DNA of 54,034 nucleotides from an uncultured Prevotella sp. (GCA_900317685.1 ONHQ01000023.1:1-54034); one strand, 5' to 3'; counted from the first letter of the stretch, positions 1 to 8,516 are shown. Notes: generated by a model not told the origin, from the sequence alone. Numbers and translations are program-made.

Positions 1-240
1 ATGCAAAGGTACTATCTTTCGGCGAAAGTATGTACCGTCTCACGCAAGTTTTAAGGTTAGCGATTGTCAGGGCTCGTCCACAGAAAAATCCGGTGCCCCC
101 TTTTTTTAGGTAGCGAACGATTGTTTGTCAGACAGCAAAATCAATTATCACGCATTGGCCAGCTCGCCGGCATCAACTGCTTTCAGAACTTGACGCTTCT
201 CCATACACAGGGTTGATCCGGTGCGCCCTATTTTATTCAT
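1..240. other. Non-coding left edge
   Basis: No convincing gene. An imperfect hairpin lies at 8-36 (GGTAC/GTACC outer arms, CTTTC/GAAAG inner arms, GGC loop). A motif reading ATCCGGTGC followed by a C-rich and then T-rich run occurs twice in the same orientation (from about 88 and from 216). A minus-strand open stretch of 18 codons starting at 213 is too short to support. Confidence 0.4.
4..11 (-). promoter_or_regulatory. Leftward -7 element for a gene outside the window
   Basis: The complement reads TACCTTTG, which fits the Bacteroidetes -7 consensus TAnnTTTG. A clear -33 TTG at the usual 19-20 nt is not visible. It would drive a gene to the left of the window. Confidence 0.35.
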
Positions 241-255
241 TCTTATAACTACGTA

Positions 256-318
256 ATACCCTCTTTGGGGTATCCCTTCTACCACATTGATGGGATACCA
301 AATGGTCATAGTGTGGTA
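256..318. promoter_or_regulatory. Nested inverted repeats upstream of the cys operon
   Basis: Alternating copies of ATACC and GGTAT lie at 256, 269, 295 and 315. They form ATACCC/GGGTAT (256-261 with 268-273), GGTATCCC/GGGATACC (269-276 with 292-299) and TACCACA/TGTGGTA (280-286 with 312-318). The block ends about 25 bp before the -7 element of cysD, so it is placed like an operator. The regulator is unknown. Confidence 0.45.
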
Positions 319-341
319 TTTCTACAACCAAGGATTTGACG

Positions 342-349
342 TAACTTTG
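342..349 (+). promoter_or_regulatory. -7 element of the cys operon
   Basis: TAACTTTG matches the TAnnTTTG consensus and lies 35 bp before the cysD start. The -33 position is only T-rich, not a clean TTG. Confidence 0.5.
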
Positions 350-384
350 CAAGCAGTAAACGAGATAACAACACATTATTATAT

Positions 385-1290
385 ATGGACAACAAAACCA
401 TTCAACACCTCAAGGAACTCGAATCGGAGAGCATTTATGTGCTGCGTGAAGTGGCAGCACAGTTCGAGCGACCTGTCATCCTCTTCTCGGGCGGCAAGGA
501 CAGCATCGTATGCACCTATTTTGCCTACAAGGCTTTCTATCCTGCCAAGATTCCCTTCCCACTGCTACATATCGACACGGGACACAACTTCCAGGAGACA
601 CTCGACTACCGCGACGCACTGGTAAAGAAACTCGGACTGGAGCTCATCGTCGGCTCAGTACAAGAAAGCATTGACACGGGACGCGTGAAAGAGGAAACTG
701 GCTACTACGCCAGCCGCAATAAACTACAGATTACGACGCTGCTCGACACCATCGACAAATATAAGTTCGACGCTGCCATCGGAGGCGCTCGACGCGACGA
801 AGAGAAAGCGCGCGCCAAGGAACGCTTCTTCAGCCATCGAGATGAGTTCGGACAGTGGAATCCAAAGAATCAGCGACCCGAACTGTGGAACATCTTCAAC
901 GGCCGCAAAAACATGGGAGAGCACTTCCGCGTCTTCCCCATCTCCAACTGGACCGAGATGGATGTGTGGCAATATATCTACCAAGAGAACATTCCCATGC
1001 CAAGCCTCTACTTCACTCACGAGCGTGAGGTATTCCAGAGAGACGGACAGTGGCTGGCTGCTCTTCCCGTCATCAAGCGCAAGCCCACAGAGCAAGTCGT
1101 GAAGAAACTCGTGCGTTGCCGCACCATAGGAGACATCACTTGCACGGGACTCACTGAGTCAAAAGCAACCACTGTGGCCGACATCATCGACGAGATTGCC
1201 TCTACCCGCGTCACTGAGCGTGGTGGACGAGCTGACGACAAACGCTCGGAAACAGCTATGGAAGACCGCAAGAAAGCAGGATACTTCTAA
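385..1290 (+). CDS. cysD: Sulfate adenylyltransferase subunit 2 (CysD)
   Basis: Small subunit of heterodimeric ATP sulfurylase, which adenylates sulfate to APS in the cytoplasm. The 301-residue length is normal for the family. The PP-loop motif SGGKDS is at residues 35-40, and the body has the usual CysD arginine-rich segment (GGARRDEEKARAKER, about residues 132-146). The C-terminus ends in the typical AMEDRKKAGYF. The start is the ATG 35 bp after the -7 element. cysN follows after 95 nt and the APS reductase after that, so the operon runs from sulfate to sulfite. No APS kinase (cysC) is seen next to it, which fits the APS-type reductase downstream. Confidence 0.96.
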   Translation: MDNKTIQHLKELESESIYVLREVAAQFERPVILFSGGKDSIVCTYFAYKAFYPAKIPFPLLHIDTGHNFQETLDYRDALVKKLGLELIVGSVQESIDTGRVKEETGYYASRNKLQITTLLDTIDKYKFDAAIGGARRDEEKARAKERFFSHRDEFGQWNPKNQRPELWNIFNGRKNMGEHFRVFPISNWTEMDVWQYIYQENIPMPSLYFTHEREVFQRDGQWLAALPVIKRKPTEQVVKKLVRCRTIGDITCTGLTESKATTVADIIDEIASTRVTERGGRADDKRSETAMEDRKKAGYF

Positions 1291-1385
1291 AGAGAAGCCC
1301 GTTGTCTGATTGGAAATAAGACGACGAAGGACCATTCTCTACTCATCAACATCATTTCATCCATCAACCCTGAAAATATAGACAA

Positions 1386-2654
1386 ATGACCAAACGAGGA
1401 TATTTAGATATGGAGCTGCTGCGCTTCTCCACGGCGGGCAGCGTAGACGACGGCAAGAGCACACTCATCGGACGACTGCTCTACGATAGCAAGTCGATCT
1501 TTGAAGACCAGCTCGAAGCCGTGGAGGCCGCATCGAAAAGCCGCGGAAATGAAGAGGTAAACCTCGCCCTGCTCACTGACGGACTAAGGGCCGAGCGCGA
1601 GCAAGGCATCACCATCGACGTGGCATACCGATATTTTGCCACCCCAAAACGAAAGTTTATCATCGCTGATACCCCGGGACACATTCAGTACACACGCAAC
1701 ATGGTCACCGGTGCCAGTACAGCAGACCTGAGCATCATCCTCGTTGACGCACGTCACGGCGTGCTCGAACAGAGGGTGCGTCACAGCTACATCTCATCGC
1801 TCCTTGGCATCCCACACATTGTAGTGGCTATCAACAAGATGGACCTTGTCGACTTCTCTCAAGAAGTCTATGACAAGATTGTAGCAGACTACTGCAAGAT
1901 GTCTGAAACCCTGAACATCAAGAAAGTGGTGTTCATCCCCATCAGTGCCAAGGACGGCGACAACGTGGTGAACAAGAGCGAGCGCACGCCATGGTATTCG
2001 GGAAAGGCTTTGCTCGACTATCTCGAAACAGTACCCGTAGGTCACAAGACTGTGAGCGACTTCTTCCGCTACCCGGTACAGTATGTCATCAGACCCATCA
2101 GCGAGAAGTTCCCCGACTATCGTGGCTATGCGGGACGCGTCAGCGGTGGCATCATCCGGCCGGGCGACCGTGTCCGTGTGCTACCCTCTGGATTGGAGAG
2201 CACGGTGAAGAGCATCGACTTTGCCGGTGAGAGCCTCGACGAGGCTTACGCTCCGGAGAGCGTCACCATCCGTCTGAACGACGAGATAGACATCAGCCGG
2301 GGCGACACGCTCGTGAAAGCAGATGAGAAACAACCTCATGTAGAGCAGGACGTGACGCTGGATGTGTGCTGGCTCAATCAAACACCGGCTCAGATACGCA
2401 AGAAATACATCATCCGACAGGCTACCTTCGAAACACAGGGGATGATACGAAGCATCAACTTCCGGCGAAACATCAACACACTGCAGAAAGAACAAAACGT
2501 CAGCGAACTCGCTATGAACGACATCGCCGAGATTGCCATCCACACGGCTCAGCCTCTCGTCTTCGATGCCTACGATGAGAACAAAGTCACGGGCAGCCTC
2601 ATCATCATCGACCCTGACACCAACGAGACGGTAGGAGCGGGAATGATTAAGTAA
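1386..2654 (+). CDS. cysN: Sulfate adenylyltransferase subunit 1, GTPase (CysN)
   Basis: Large GTP-hydrolysing subunit of ATP sulfurylase; GTP hydrolysis drives sulfate adenylation by CysD. EF-Tu-like G motifs are visible: P-loop GSVDDGKST at residues 18-26, switch II DTPGH near residue 95 and NKMD near residue 150. Beta-barrel domains II and III follow. At 422 residues it ends after domain III, so it is not a CysNC fusion with APS kinase. It is translated from ATG 95 nt after cysD and belongs to the same operon. Confidence 0.96.
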   Translation: MTKRGYLDMELLRFSTAGSVDDGKSTLIGRLLYDSKSIFEDQLEAVEAASKSRGNEEVNLALLTDGLRAEREQGITIDVAYRYFATPKRKFIIADTPGHIQYTRNMVTGASTADLSIILVDARHGVLEQRVRHSYISSLLGIPHIVVAINKMDLVDFSQEVYDKIVADYCKMSETLNIKKVVFIPISAKDGDNVVNKSERTPWYSGKALLDYLETVPVGHKTVSDFFRYPVQYVIRPISEKFPDYRGYAGRVSGGIIRPGDRVRVLPSGLESTVKSIDFAGESLDEAYAPESVTIRLNDEIDISRGDTLVKADEKQPHVEQDVTLDVCWLNQTPAQIRKKYIIRQATFETQGMIRSINFRRNINTLQKEQNVSELAMNDIAEIAIHTAQPLVFDAYDENKVTGSLIIIDPDTNETVGAGMIK

Positions 2655-2725
2655 GGTGAGTGATATAAGAGATTCACATATATATTATATAAAACATTGA
2701 AACGCCATTGAATCAACCCTCTTTC

Positions 2726-2759
2726 TATCCCCCCTTTTAGGGAGAGTGAGAGGGGGAAG
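2726..2759 (+). repeat. Dispersed G/C-rich palindromic repeat, copy A
   Basis: A diverged copy of a C-run/G-run palindrome (CCCCCC, short AT centre, then GGGAGAGTGAGAGGGGG). It sits just before the cysH start. Related copies are at 4502-4540, 12238-12271 and 35078-35117. Confidence 0.5.
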
Positions 2760-2768
2760 TTGTTTCTT

Positions 2769-3476
2769 ATGAATGAAGAATTAATCACACGCCTTAATGC
2801 TGAGTTGGAATGGAAGAGTGCTGAAGAGGTGCTTCGCTATTTCCTGGAACACTACAAGGGACGCATCGCTCTGTCGTCCAGTCTGAGCATCGAGGATCAA
2901 GTGCTCACAGACATCATTGTCAAAGAAGCGCCCGCAACACGCATCTTTACCCTCGACACGGGCCGTCTCTTTCCCGAGACCTATCAGCTCATCGACCGCA
3001 CAGACATGAAGTATGGCATTAAGATAGAGGTATTCTTTCCTGACTACCACGAGGTCCAGCGCATGGTAAGGGAAGAAGGCATCAACCTTTTCTATAACTC
3101 TGTAGAGAGCCGCCATCGCTGTTGTCAGATCCGCAAGCTGGAACCATTGCATCGGGCTATGCAAGGACTCGACGTATGGGTGTGCGGGCTGCGACGACAG
3201 CAGAGCGTGACTCGTAAGGACATGAACCTCGTGGAATGGGACGACATGCACGGACTTATCAAGGTGAATCCGCTCATCGAGTGGACTGAGCAGCAGGTGT
3301 GGGACTATATCCATGAGCATAGCGTACCCTATAACAAGCTCCACGATAAGGGATACCCCAGCATTGGCTGCGAGCCCTGCACACGCGCCGTGAAGCCTGG
3401 CGAGGATATCCGATCGGGACGATGGTGGTGGGAAGACCCCAACCACCGAGAATGCGGACTGCATCAGAGAAACTAA
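2769..3476 (+). CDS. cysH: Adenylylsulfate (APS) reductase, CysH family
   Basis: Reduces activated sulfate to sulfite. It carries the paired-cysteine signature of the iron-sulfur APS reductases: CC in RHRCCQIRK, then CEPC near the C-terminus, then the redox tail ECGLHQ. Together with the missing cysC, this argues for direct use of APS rather than PAPS, although bifunctional enzymes exist. Substrate-binding segments SSLSIEDQVL and TLDTGRLFPETY are present. The frame opens at a TTG at 2760; ATG 2769 was chosen (235 residues, starting MNEELI) because the upstream codons lie in a repeat element. A permease gene starts 26 nt after its stop. Confidence 0.92.
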   Translation: MNEELITRLNAELEWKSAEEVLRYFLEHYKGRIALSSSLSIEDQVLTDIIVKEAPATRIFTLDTGRLFPETYQLIDRTDMKYGIKIEVFFPDYHEVQRMVREEGINLFYNSVESRHRCCQIRKLEPLHRAMQGLDVWVCGLRRQQSVTRKDMNLVEWDDMHGLIKVNPLIEWTEQQVWDYIHEHSVPYNKLHDKGYPSIGCEPCTRAVKPGEDIRSGRWWWEDPNHRECGLHQRN

Positions 3477-3502
3477 GAAAAAGCAAAAAGCAAGTGAGTA
3501 AA

Positions 3503-4393
3503 ATGAGCAGAATAACCTATCGCATTTTTAAAGATAAGATGGCAGGCGGCGTGATGGCCGCCCTGACACTGGCAGCGATTCTGTTGGTGGTGGTCATGGC
3601 AGTGGAGCTGTGCGTGAAGTCAGCGCCCATCCTTCGCCACTACTCGCTTTGGACGTTGCTCACCGAAAGCCATTGGAAACCCATGAAGGGCGAGTTTGGC
3701 TTTCTGCCTTTCTTGGCCGGTACGTTCTGGTGCACAGTAGTGGCCATCGTGTTGGCACTGCCCGTATCGTTGCTCATGGCTGTCTATCTCACAGAATATG
3801 CCCGACCACGATTACGCGCTTATGCTTACCCGCTGCTCGACATACTGGCCGGACTGCCATCGGTCATCTATGGTGTGTGGGGCTCCTTGCTCATCGTACC
3901 ATGGATCTCACATACCGTTGCTCCCCTTGCAGGCAGGCAGAGCAGCGGCTACACGGTGTTGGCAGGTGGCATTGTCCTTGGCGTGATGATTCTGCCGTTG
4001 CTCATTTCGCTCTTCATGGAACTCTTTGCCAATGTAGGCAATGACTTGCGGGAAGCATCAACGGCTTTGGGAGCCACCCGCTGGCAAACGGTAAAACATG
4101 TTGTGCTACGACAATCTGCACCAGGTATGATGGCGGCTATCGTCTTGGCCCTGAGCCGTACGATGGGTGAGACCATCGCTGTGCTGATGGTCTGCGGCAA
4201 TCTCGTCATCGTACCCAGTTCGCTGTTGGATGCATGCTATCCTATCCCGGCTCTCATCGCCAACAACTATGGCGAGATGCTCTCTGTTCCCATGTACGAG
4301 AGTGCGCTCATGCTTGCCGCCTTCCTTCTTTTCATCCTTGTAGTACTGATGAATATCGGGTCGAGAATCATTCTTAAAAGATTCAAGAGTTAG
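3503..4393 (+). CDS. pstC: PstC-like ABC transporter permease
   Basis: Inner-membrane permease of the PhoT (phosphate) family, 296 residues with about six membrane segments. Characteristic stretches are FGFLPFLAGTFWCTVVAI near residue 75, the LAGLPSVIYGVWG segment, and the EAA-type loop REASTALGATRWQTVKHVVL that contacts the ATPase. The start is ATG 3503 (MSRITYRIF), 26 nt after cysH; the longer open frame from 3422 lies inside cysH. Its pairing with pstA marks a heterodimeric channel. No binding protein or PstB follows, and linkage to cys genes leaves open whether phosphate or another oxyanion such as sulfate is carried. Confidence 0.85.
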   Translation: MSRITYRIFKDKMAGGVMAALTLAAILLVVVMAVELCVKSAPILRHYSLWTLLTESHWKPMKGEFGFLPFLAGTFWCTVVAIVLALPVSLLMAVYLTEYARPRLRAYAYPLLDILAGLPSVIYGVWGSLLIVPWISHTVAPLAGRQSSGYTVLAGGIVLGVMILPLLISLFMELFANVGNDLREASTALGATRWQTVKHVVLRQSAPGMMAAIVLALSRTMGETIAVLMVCGNLVIVPSSLLDACYPIPALIANNYGEMLSVPMYESALMLAAFLLFILVVLMNIGSRIILKRFKS

Positions 4394-4501
4394 AAGATAG
4401 AAGTTAGAAGAAAGCAAGGATATAGTGAATAGAATCTATGCTTCAAACATAGATAAAATATAATCATTAACCAACAAGAAGGAGTGCCCTTGGAACATAT
4501 T

Positions 4502-4540
4502 ACTCCCCTCCCCCTCGGGGAGGGGTAAGGGGGTGAGGCT
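4502..4540 (+). repeat. Dispersed G/C-rich palindromic repeat, copy B
   Basis: CTCCCCTCC, centre CCTC, GGGGAGGGG, then TAAGGGGGTGAGG. It ends 3 bp before the pstA start codon, so it forms the end of the pstA leader. It closely resembles copy D at 35078. Confidence 0.7.
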
Positions 4541-4543
4541 GTT

Positions 4544-5392
4544 ATGAATAAAATACCTTTTTACGAAGAAAAGATAGCCAAAGGATTGATGTACCTGAGT
4601 GTGCTCATCGTGGTCTATTGTGTAGTGAGCGTAGTTGGAGCCATCCTACAGCGCGGGATCCCTGTGTTGTCATGGGAGATGGTGAGCGAGGTACCGGGCG
4701 GTGGATTCTTCATCGGTGGCAAGGGTGGCTTTCTCAACGCCATTGTTGGCAGCCTTTATATCGTAGGCGGCTCCACCATACTTGGCTTGCTCATAGCCCT
4801 GCCCGTAGTATTCTATCTTAATGTCTATCTCAAGCCCACATCTCGCTATGCTGCCGTAGCCCGTCTGGCATTCGACGCACTTTTCGGCATACCGAGCATC
4901 GTCTATGGTGCTTTTGCTTTCACGCTGATGGTGGCTGTGGGCATGCGTGCGTCGCTCTTGGGCGGCATTGTCGTAGTGACGATCATGATCGTGCCCATGC
5001 TCATCCGCAGCATGGACGAGGTAGCCAAGAACATTCCACACGGCCTGCTCGAATCGTCGTATAGTCTTGGCTCCACACGCATAGAAACCATCGGCATTGT
5101 GCTCCGACAGATAGCACCGGCCATTGCCACCGCCACCTTGCTAAGCATTGGACGAGCCATCGGCGACTGCGCCGGTGTGATGTTCACCGCAGGATTTTCC
5201 GATCACATCCCCACGTCACTATCACAACAGGCCGCTACGCTGCCACTCTGCGTCTTCTATCAGCTCACGGCTCCACAGCAATCCGTGCAAGATCGTGCCT
5301 ATGCTGCGGCAGTGGTGCTCACCCTCATCGTACTCATCCTAAGTCTTGGCGGACGACTTATCATGAGCCGCTTTAATAAGAATAAGGTGTAA
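4544..5392 (+). CDS. pstA: PstA-like ABC transporter permease
   Basis: Partner permease of the PhoT family, 282 residues. It shows the PstA hallmarks GGKGGFLNAIVGSLYIV in the first periplasmic/membrane transition, FGIPSIVYGAFAF mid-protein, the coupling loop LLESSYSLGSTRIETIGIVL, and the GRAIGDCAGVMFTAG segment. It starts 150 nt after pstC, across a palindromic repeat. The gene ends 20 bp inside the converging ABC ATPase gene. The expected pstB and phoU do not follow, so the ATPase must be encoded elsewhere or supplied by another system. The substrate is uncertain, as for pstC. Confidence 0.85.
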   Translation: MNKIPFYEEKIAKGLMYLSVLIVVYCVVSVVGAILQRGIPVLSWEMVSEVPGGGFFIGGKGGFLNAIVGSLYIVGGSTILGLLIALPVVFYLNVYLKPTSRYAAVARLAFDALFGIPSIVYGAFAFTLMVAVGMRASLLGGIVVVTIMIVPMLIRSMDEVAKNIPHGLLESSYSLGSTRIETIGIVLRQIAPAIATATLLSIGRAIGDCAGVMFTAGFSDHIPTSLSQQAATLPLCVFYQLTAPQQSVQDRAYAAAVVLTLIVLILSLGGRLIMSRFNKNKV

Positions 5393-6386
5393 AGCCCTCT
5401 ATCAAGTCCAGCAATTCACCGATCGTCTTCACTCGCTTGTCCGTTGCATTATTACGGTACCGATAGCCTTCATCCAGCACTTCTATACTGTCTTTTGAGT
5501 CTACATGTCTGCTGCCATGAATGCCATTGCGAGCCAACGCTTTGCGCACCATCAGATAGCTTACGCCATGTTTGCCTTCCATATGGATGTCGCGCTGAGT
5601 AGCATTGTCGATGCGGAACAAGCCGTTTTCAGCATCGAAGACGATACCTTTATGCGCAAAAAAAGCTGCCATCTGTCCATTGAGCGACAGGTCTTCCGGT
5701 GTGCCCAGACGCAATCCATTGTCCCGGTCGAGCAGCCAAAGCTCATCGGCAGTCTGCAAGGCAAGGTCAACGTCGTGAGTAGAGAGGAAGATCGTCTTGC
5801 CGGCCTCGCGTGAGATGCGGTGCAAAAGTTGCATCACTTCTACCTTACTGGGGAAATCGAGGAACGCCGTCGGCTCGTCGAGGAAGATGACCGGTGTCTG
5901 TTGGGCAAGAGCTTTGGCGATCATCACCTTCTGTCGCTCGCCGTCGCTCAACGTCTGTATCATGCGCGGGGCCAACGACGAGACGCCCACCATGTTCATG
6001 GCTTCGCCCACAATGTGACGGTCGCTATCGCTGAGCCGTCCCCAAAAGCCGGTATAGGGCGATCGACCCATACCTACAATCTCCTCCACTGTCATATTGC
6101 TCACGTCGGGCTTGTCGGTAAGAACGACACCAATGGTCTGTGCTAGCTCATGGCTGCCATAGTCCTTGATGTCCTTACCGCTAATCTCCACGCTGCCTGC
6201 TATCGGTGGTTGGAAGCCGGAGAGAGTACGCAGCAGCGTGGACTTGCCCACACCGTTGACACCCAACAGACAGGTGACCTCACCGGCAAAGAGCCGAGCA
6301 CTGATGTCTGCCATCACCGTGCGCACCTCGTGCCCACTGCGATAGCCGATAGAAAGATTCCGAAGTATGACCGTTGCTTGTTTCAT
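5373..6386 (-). CDS. ABC transporter ATP-binding protein, iron/cobalamin (FecE-like) family
   Basis: ATPase of a type II importer of the siderophore, haem or B12 class. Walker A is GVNGVGKST (about residues 42-50), the signature is LSDGERQKV, Walker B is VIFLDEPTAFLD and the switch is STHD. At 337 residues it is longer than a minimal FecE (about 255) because of a C-terminal extension of roughly 100 residues of unknown function. It is an orphan here, with no FecCD permease or binding protein, and it is not PstB. ATG 6386 (MKQATVILRN) was chosen: the open frame extends to 6437, but those codons fall in a terminator and across the promoter. The 3' end overlaps pstA by 20 bp, convergently. Confidence 0.85.
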   Translation of the reverse strand: MKQATVILRNLSIGYRSGHEVRTVMADISARLFAGEVTCLLGVNGVGKSTLLRTLSGFQPPIAGSVEISGKDIKDYGSHELAQTIGVVLTDKPDVSNMTVEEIVGMGRSPYTGFWGRLSDSDRHIVGEAMNMVGVSSLAPRMIQTLSDGERQKVMIAKALAQQTPVIFLDEPTAFLDFPSKVEVMQLLHRISREAGKTIFLSTHDVDLALQTADELWLLDRDNGLRLGTPEDLSLNGQMAAFFAHKGIVFDAENGLFRIDNATQRDIHMEGKHGVSYLMVRKALARNGIHGSRHVDSKDSIEVLDEGYRYRNNATDKRVKTIGELLDLIEGFTPYSY

Positions 6387-6391
6387 GCACA

Positions 6392-6399
6392 CAAAGGTA
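6392..6399 (-). promoter_or_regulatory. -7 element of the ABC ATPase gene
   Basis: The complement reads TACCTTTG, ending 5 bp before the ATG at 6386. The transcript would begin at or next to the start codon, giving an almost leaderless message. No clear -33 TTG is seen. Confidence 0.45.
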
Positions 6400-6420
6400 C
6401 ACAATTTCAAGGGAATGAGA

Positions 6421-6458
6421 AAGAAAAAGCCCTGCAAACCGCAAGGCGGTGCAGGGCT
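6421..6458 (-). terminator. Rho-independent terminator of the TonB/OB-fold operon
   Basis: AGCCCTGCA pairs with TGCAGGGCT (6428-6436 with 6450-6458), with an inner CCGC/GCGG stem. A run of T follows on the minus strand. It ends the leftward operon whose last gene stops at 6482. Confidence 0.85.
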
Positions 6459-6481
6459 TATGTGATCGAGAATATAAGCTA

Positions 6482-7611
6482 CTATTCTGTCTTTCCATTT
6501 AAGGAGTAGAGGCAGGCTTTCTTGGCAGCCGTCTCTGGAGTTCCTTTGAAATTGGTCAACTTGCCATAGACAATGACCTCATCACCCTCCTTCACTTGCA
6601 TATTGCCTTCTACCCATGATTTGTTACCGAAATAGTACACACTATAGCAGGTAAACTCAGCGGACTTAGAACCGTCTGCCGAGATATTGAATGTGGCAGT
6701 ACCATGCTCAGCATCAAAGATGTACGTAATCGAAGTGATCTTTCCTTTGATATAATAGCTCTCTGTTGAAGTATTGCCCTTGCCAAGAGCTTTAGCAATA
6801 TCATAAGCCTCAGATGGAGTCAAGGGATTGTCCTTGCTCAGGCCTTTATCGCTTGTACTTGGAGTCTCGCCATTTCCCTCAATGCTGACGATCTGACTAT
6901 TCTTGTCCACTTCATAGATAGTGGTACCCTTCTTATCAAAAGACTTTATGACACCCTTGACAATAACAGTCTGTCCAACCTTCTGCAGGTCTTCTGACTT
7001 GCCGTCATCGGAGAGATAATAACTAAGACTATGGTAATCTACGCTATAGTAGTCTACCTTTGAAACGACTCCCTTCACATAGACCTCAAAGGTAGGAGCC
7101 TTTCCTTCCTTGATAAGATTCACGGCCTCTTTGACCGTGTAAGGATTTTCCTTGCTCTGACCCTTCTCATCACCAGGCTGCTCCTGTGTGCCTTCACCTT
7201 CAATACTGACGATCTGACTATTCTTGTCCACTTCATAGATAGTGGTACCCTTCTTATCAAAAGACTTTATGACACCCTTGACAATAACAGTCTGTCCAAC
7301 CTTCCTTCTGTCTTGCCGTCATCGGAGAGATAATAGCTAAGACTGTGGTAATCTTCGCTATAATAGTCTACTTTTGACACCACTCCCTTCACATAGACTT
7401 CTGTTGTAGGTGCCTTGCCATCTTTGATAAGCTGTACAGCCTCCTGTACGGTATAGGGATTGTCTGCACTCTGTCCCTTAGCGTTGGGATCTACATTCTC
7501 ACTGTTGTTACCCGAATTAGGGTAGTCATACGGCATGGGCACGTCCTCGCAAGAGGTGAATGCGAAAGCGACGGCAGCCAGCGCAAAGAGATATGATAAT
7601 AACTTTTTCAT
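6482..7611 (-). pseudogene. OB-fold repeat lipoprotein (DUF6359-like), frameshifted
   Basis: A surface or periplasmic lipoprotein of three OB-like repeats, broken by a frameshift. The first piece (7611 to 7267) has a lipobox ending in FAFTSC and one repeat (NPYTVQEAVQLI to YYLSDDGK). It leaves frame near 7305-7310, and the remaining repeats continue in the frame of 6482-7231. Repeat 2 at the same point reads through SEDLQKVGQTV, and repeat 1 lacks 7 nt there. The two units are almost identical in DNA at a 321-bp offset, so an assembly error in a repeat is as possible as a true mutation. It is the last gene of the operon with the DUF5689 lipoprotein and TonB receptor. The family name is from memory; OB folds often bind nucleic acid or sugars. 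Confidence 0.75.
6877..7470. repeat. Tandem duplication inside the OB-fold lipoprotein gene
   Basis: The stretch from about 6877 and the stretch from about 7197 are near-identical (offset 321 bp; for example 6881-6982 against 7202-7303 with one mismatch noticed early on). The second copy lacks 7 nt next to 7303. This is a recent duplication of one OB-fold unit. Confidence 0.8.
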
Positions 7612-7643
7612 TGTCGTTGTATGTTATATATAATAAGGTGTAT

Positions 7644-8492
7644 TTACTTGACTGTCTCGATATCGTCGAGGCTGCGAATGATGAGTTCCCACGAGTTGTT
7701 GTAGCGCTTAAGAATACCCGTGACGTTGACTTTGCCTTGTGGCAAAGGATTGCTGGCGAAGTCAGCGAAGTTGCTGGTGTAGACCATCGTCGTGGTAGGA
7801 TATTCATTGAAGTAGACGCTCACCGAGCCCGGTCCGGCACTGGCGTTGGCAAATGTCTTCTTGCCGTCGGCACCCTTGAAGCTCACATTCTTCATGGTGA
7901 CGAGCTTACCGCTGTAGGTCAGTCCGTCAGATGCAGGCTTCCAACTACTGTTGAAATCGATGGGCACGATCGTCTGGCTCTTGCCCGTCAGGCGGAAGTG
8001 GTGGTTCCACACAGCACGGCTCATACGTCCGATAGAGTTCTGGCCTTTGGCACTCGTATAAGGAGTACCAATCTGCGGGTGAAGACCATAGTTGCCCACG
8101 CTGAGTCCGTTGAGCTCAATGATCACCTCGGCTCCAACGGGGAAAAGTCCATAGAGACCACCCTGTGATATACCAATGGTGATGGCACCTGTACCGTCAT
8201 CGATGACGAGCTCGTTATAGAGGTTGCCCTGCACGTCGTTGCCGGTGACATAGCCTTTGATCTCCATAGGCTCCTCCACCTTCTTATAGCTGTAGCTTGT
8301 GGTGATAGCACTCTTGTATGTCTGTTTCAGCTGGGCGATAGTCACCACATTGGTCTCGCTGATGCTGCTGTTGCCGATACCCGCCTCGTCAGCGGTCTTC
8401 ACCGGCTCATCGAAGTCGCCCTGGCAGGACGAGAAAGTCAAAGCCAGACAGCAGGCGAGAAAGCCCAACCGATAAAATATCTTGTTTTTCAT
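7644..8492 (-). CDS. DUF5689-type OB-fold lipoprotein
   Basis: Predicted exported lipoprotein of 282 residues with signal peptide and lipobox (LALTFSSC). After a short linker comes the segment MEIKGYVTGNDVQGNLYNEL followed by VIDDGTGAITIGI, the pattern of the Bacteroidetes DUF5689 domain. A second beta-rich domain ends in VNVTGILKRYNNSWELIIRS, also OB-like. ATG 8492 (MKNKIFYRLG) places the signal peptide at the N-terminus; the open frame begins 24 bp earlier. It lies between the TonB receptor (24 nt) and the repeat lipoprotein (32 nt), so the three are one operon. It probably forms an outer-membrane complex with the receptor; the ligand is not known. Confidence 0.8.
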   Translation of the reverse strand: MKNKIFYRLGFLACCLALTFSSCQGDFDEPVKTADEAGIGNSSISETNVVTIAQLKQTYKSAITTSYSYKKVEEPMEIKGYVTGNDVQGNLYNELVIDDGTGAITIGISQGGLYGLFPVGAEVIIELNGLSVGNYGLHPQIGTPYTSAKGQNSIGRMSRAVWNHHFRLTGKSQTIVPIDFNSSWKPASDGLTYSGKLVTMKNVSFKGADGKKTFANASAGPGSVSVYFNEYPTTTMVYTSNFADFASNPLPQGKVNVTGILKRYNNSWELIIRSLDDIETVK

Positions 8493-8516
8493 ATCTGTAA
8501 TGAATTGAGTCTGCAA

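Noticed and set aside
5373-6386. Assignment of the ABC ATPase as PstB of the adjacent permeases
   Set aside because: Its sequence style and LSDGERQKV signature fit FecE/BtuD-like ATPases, it is convergent to pstA, and it has a C-terminal extension not found in PstB.
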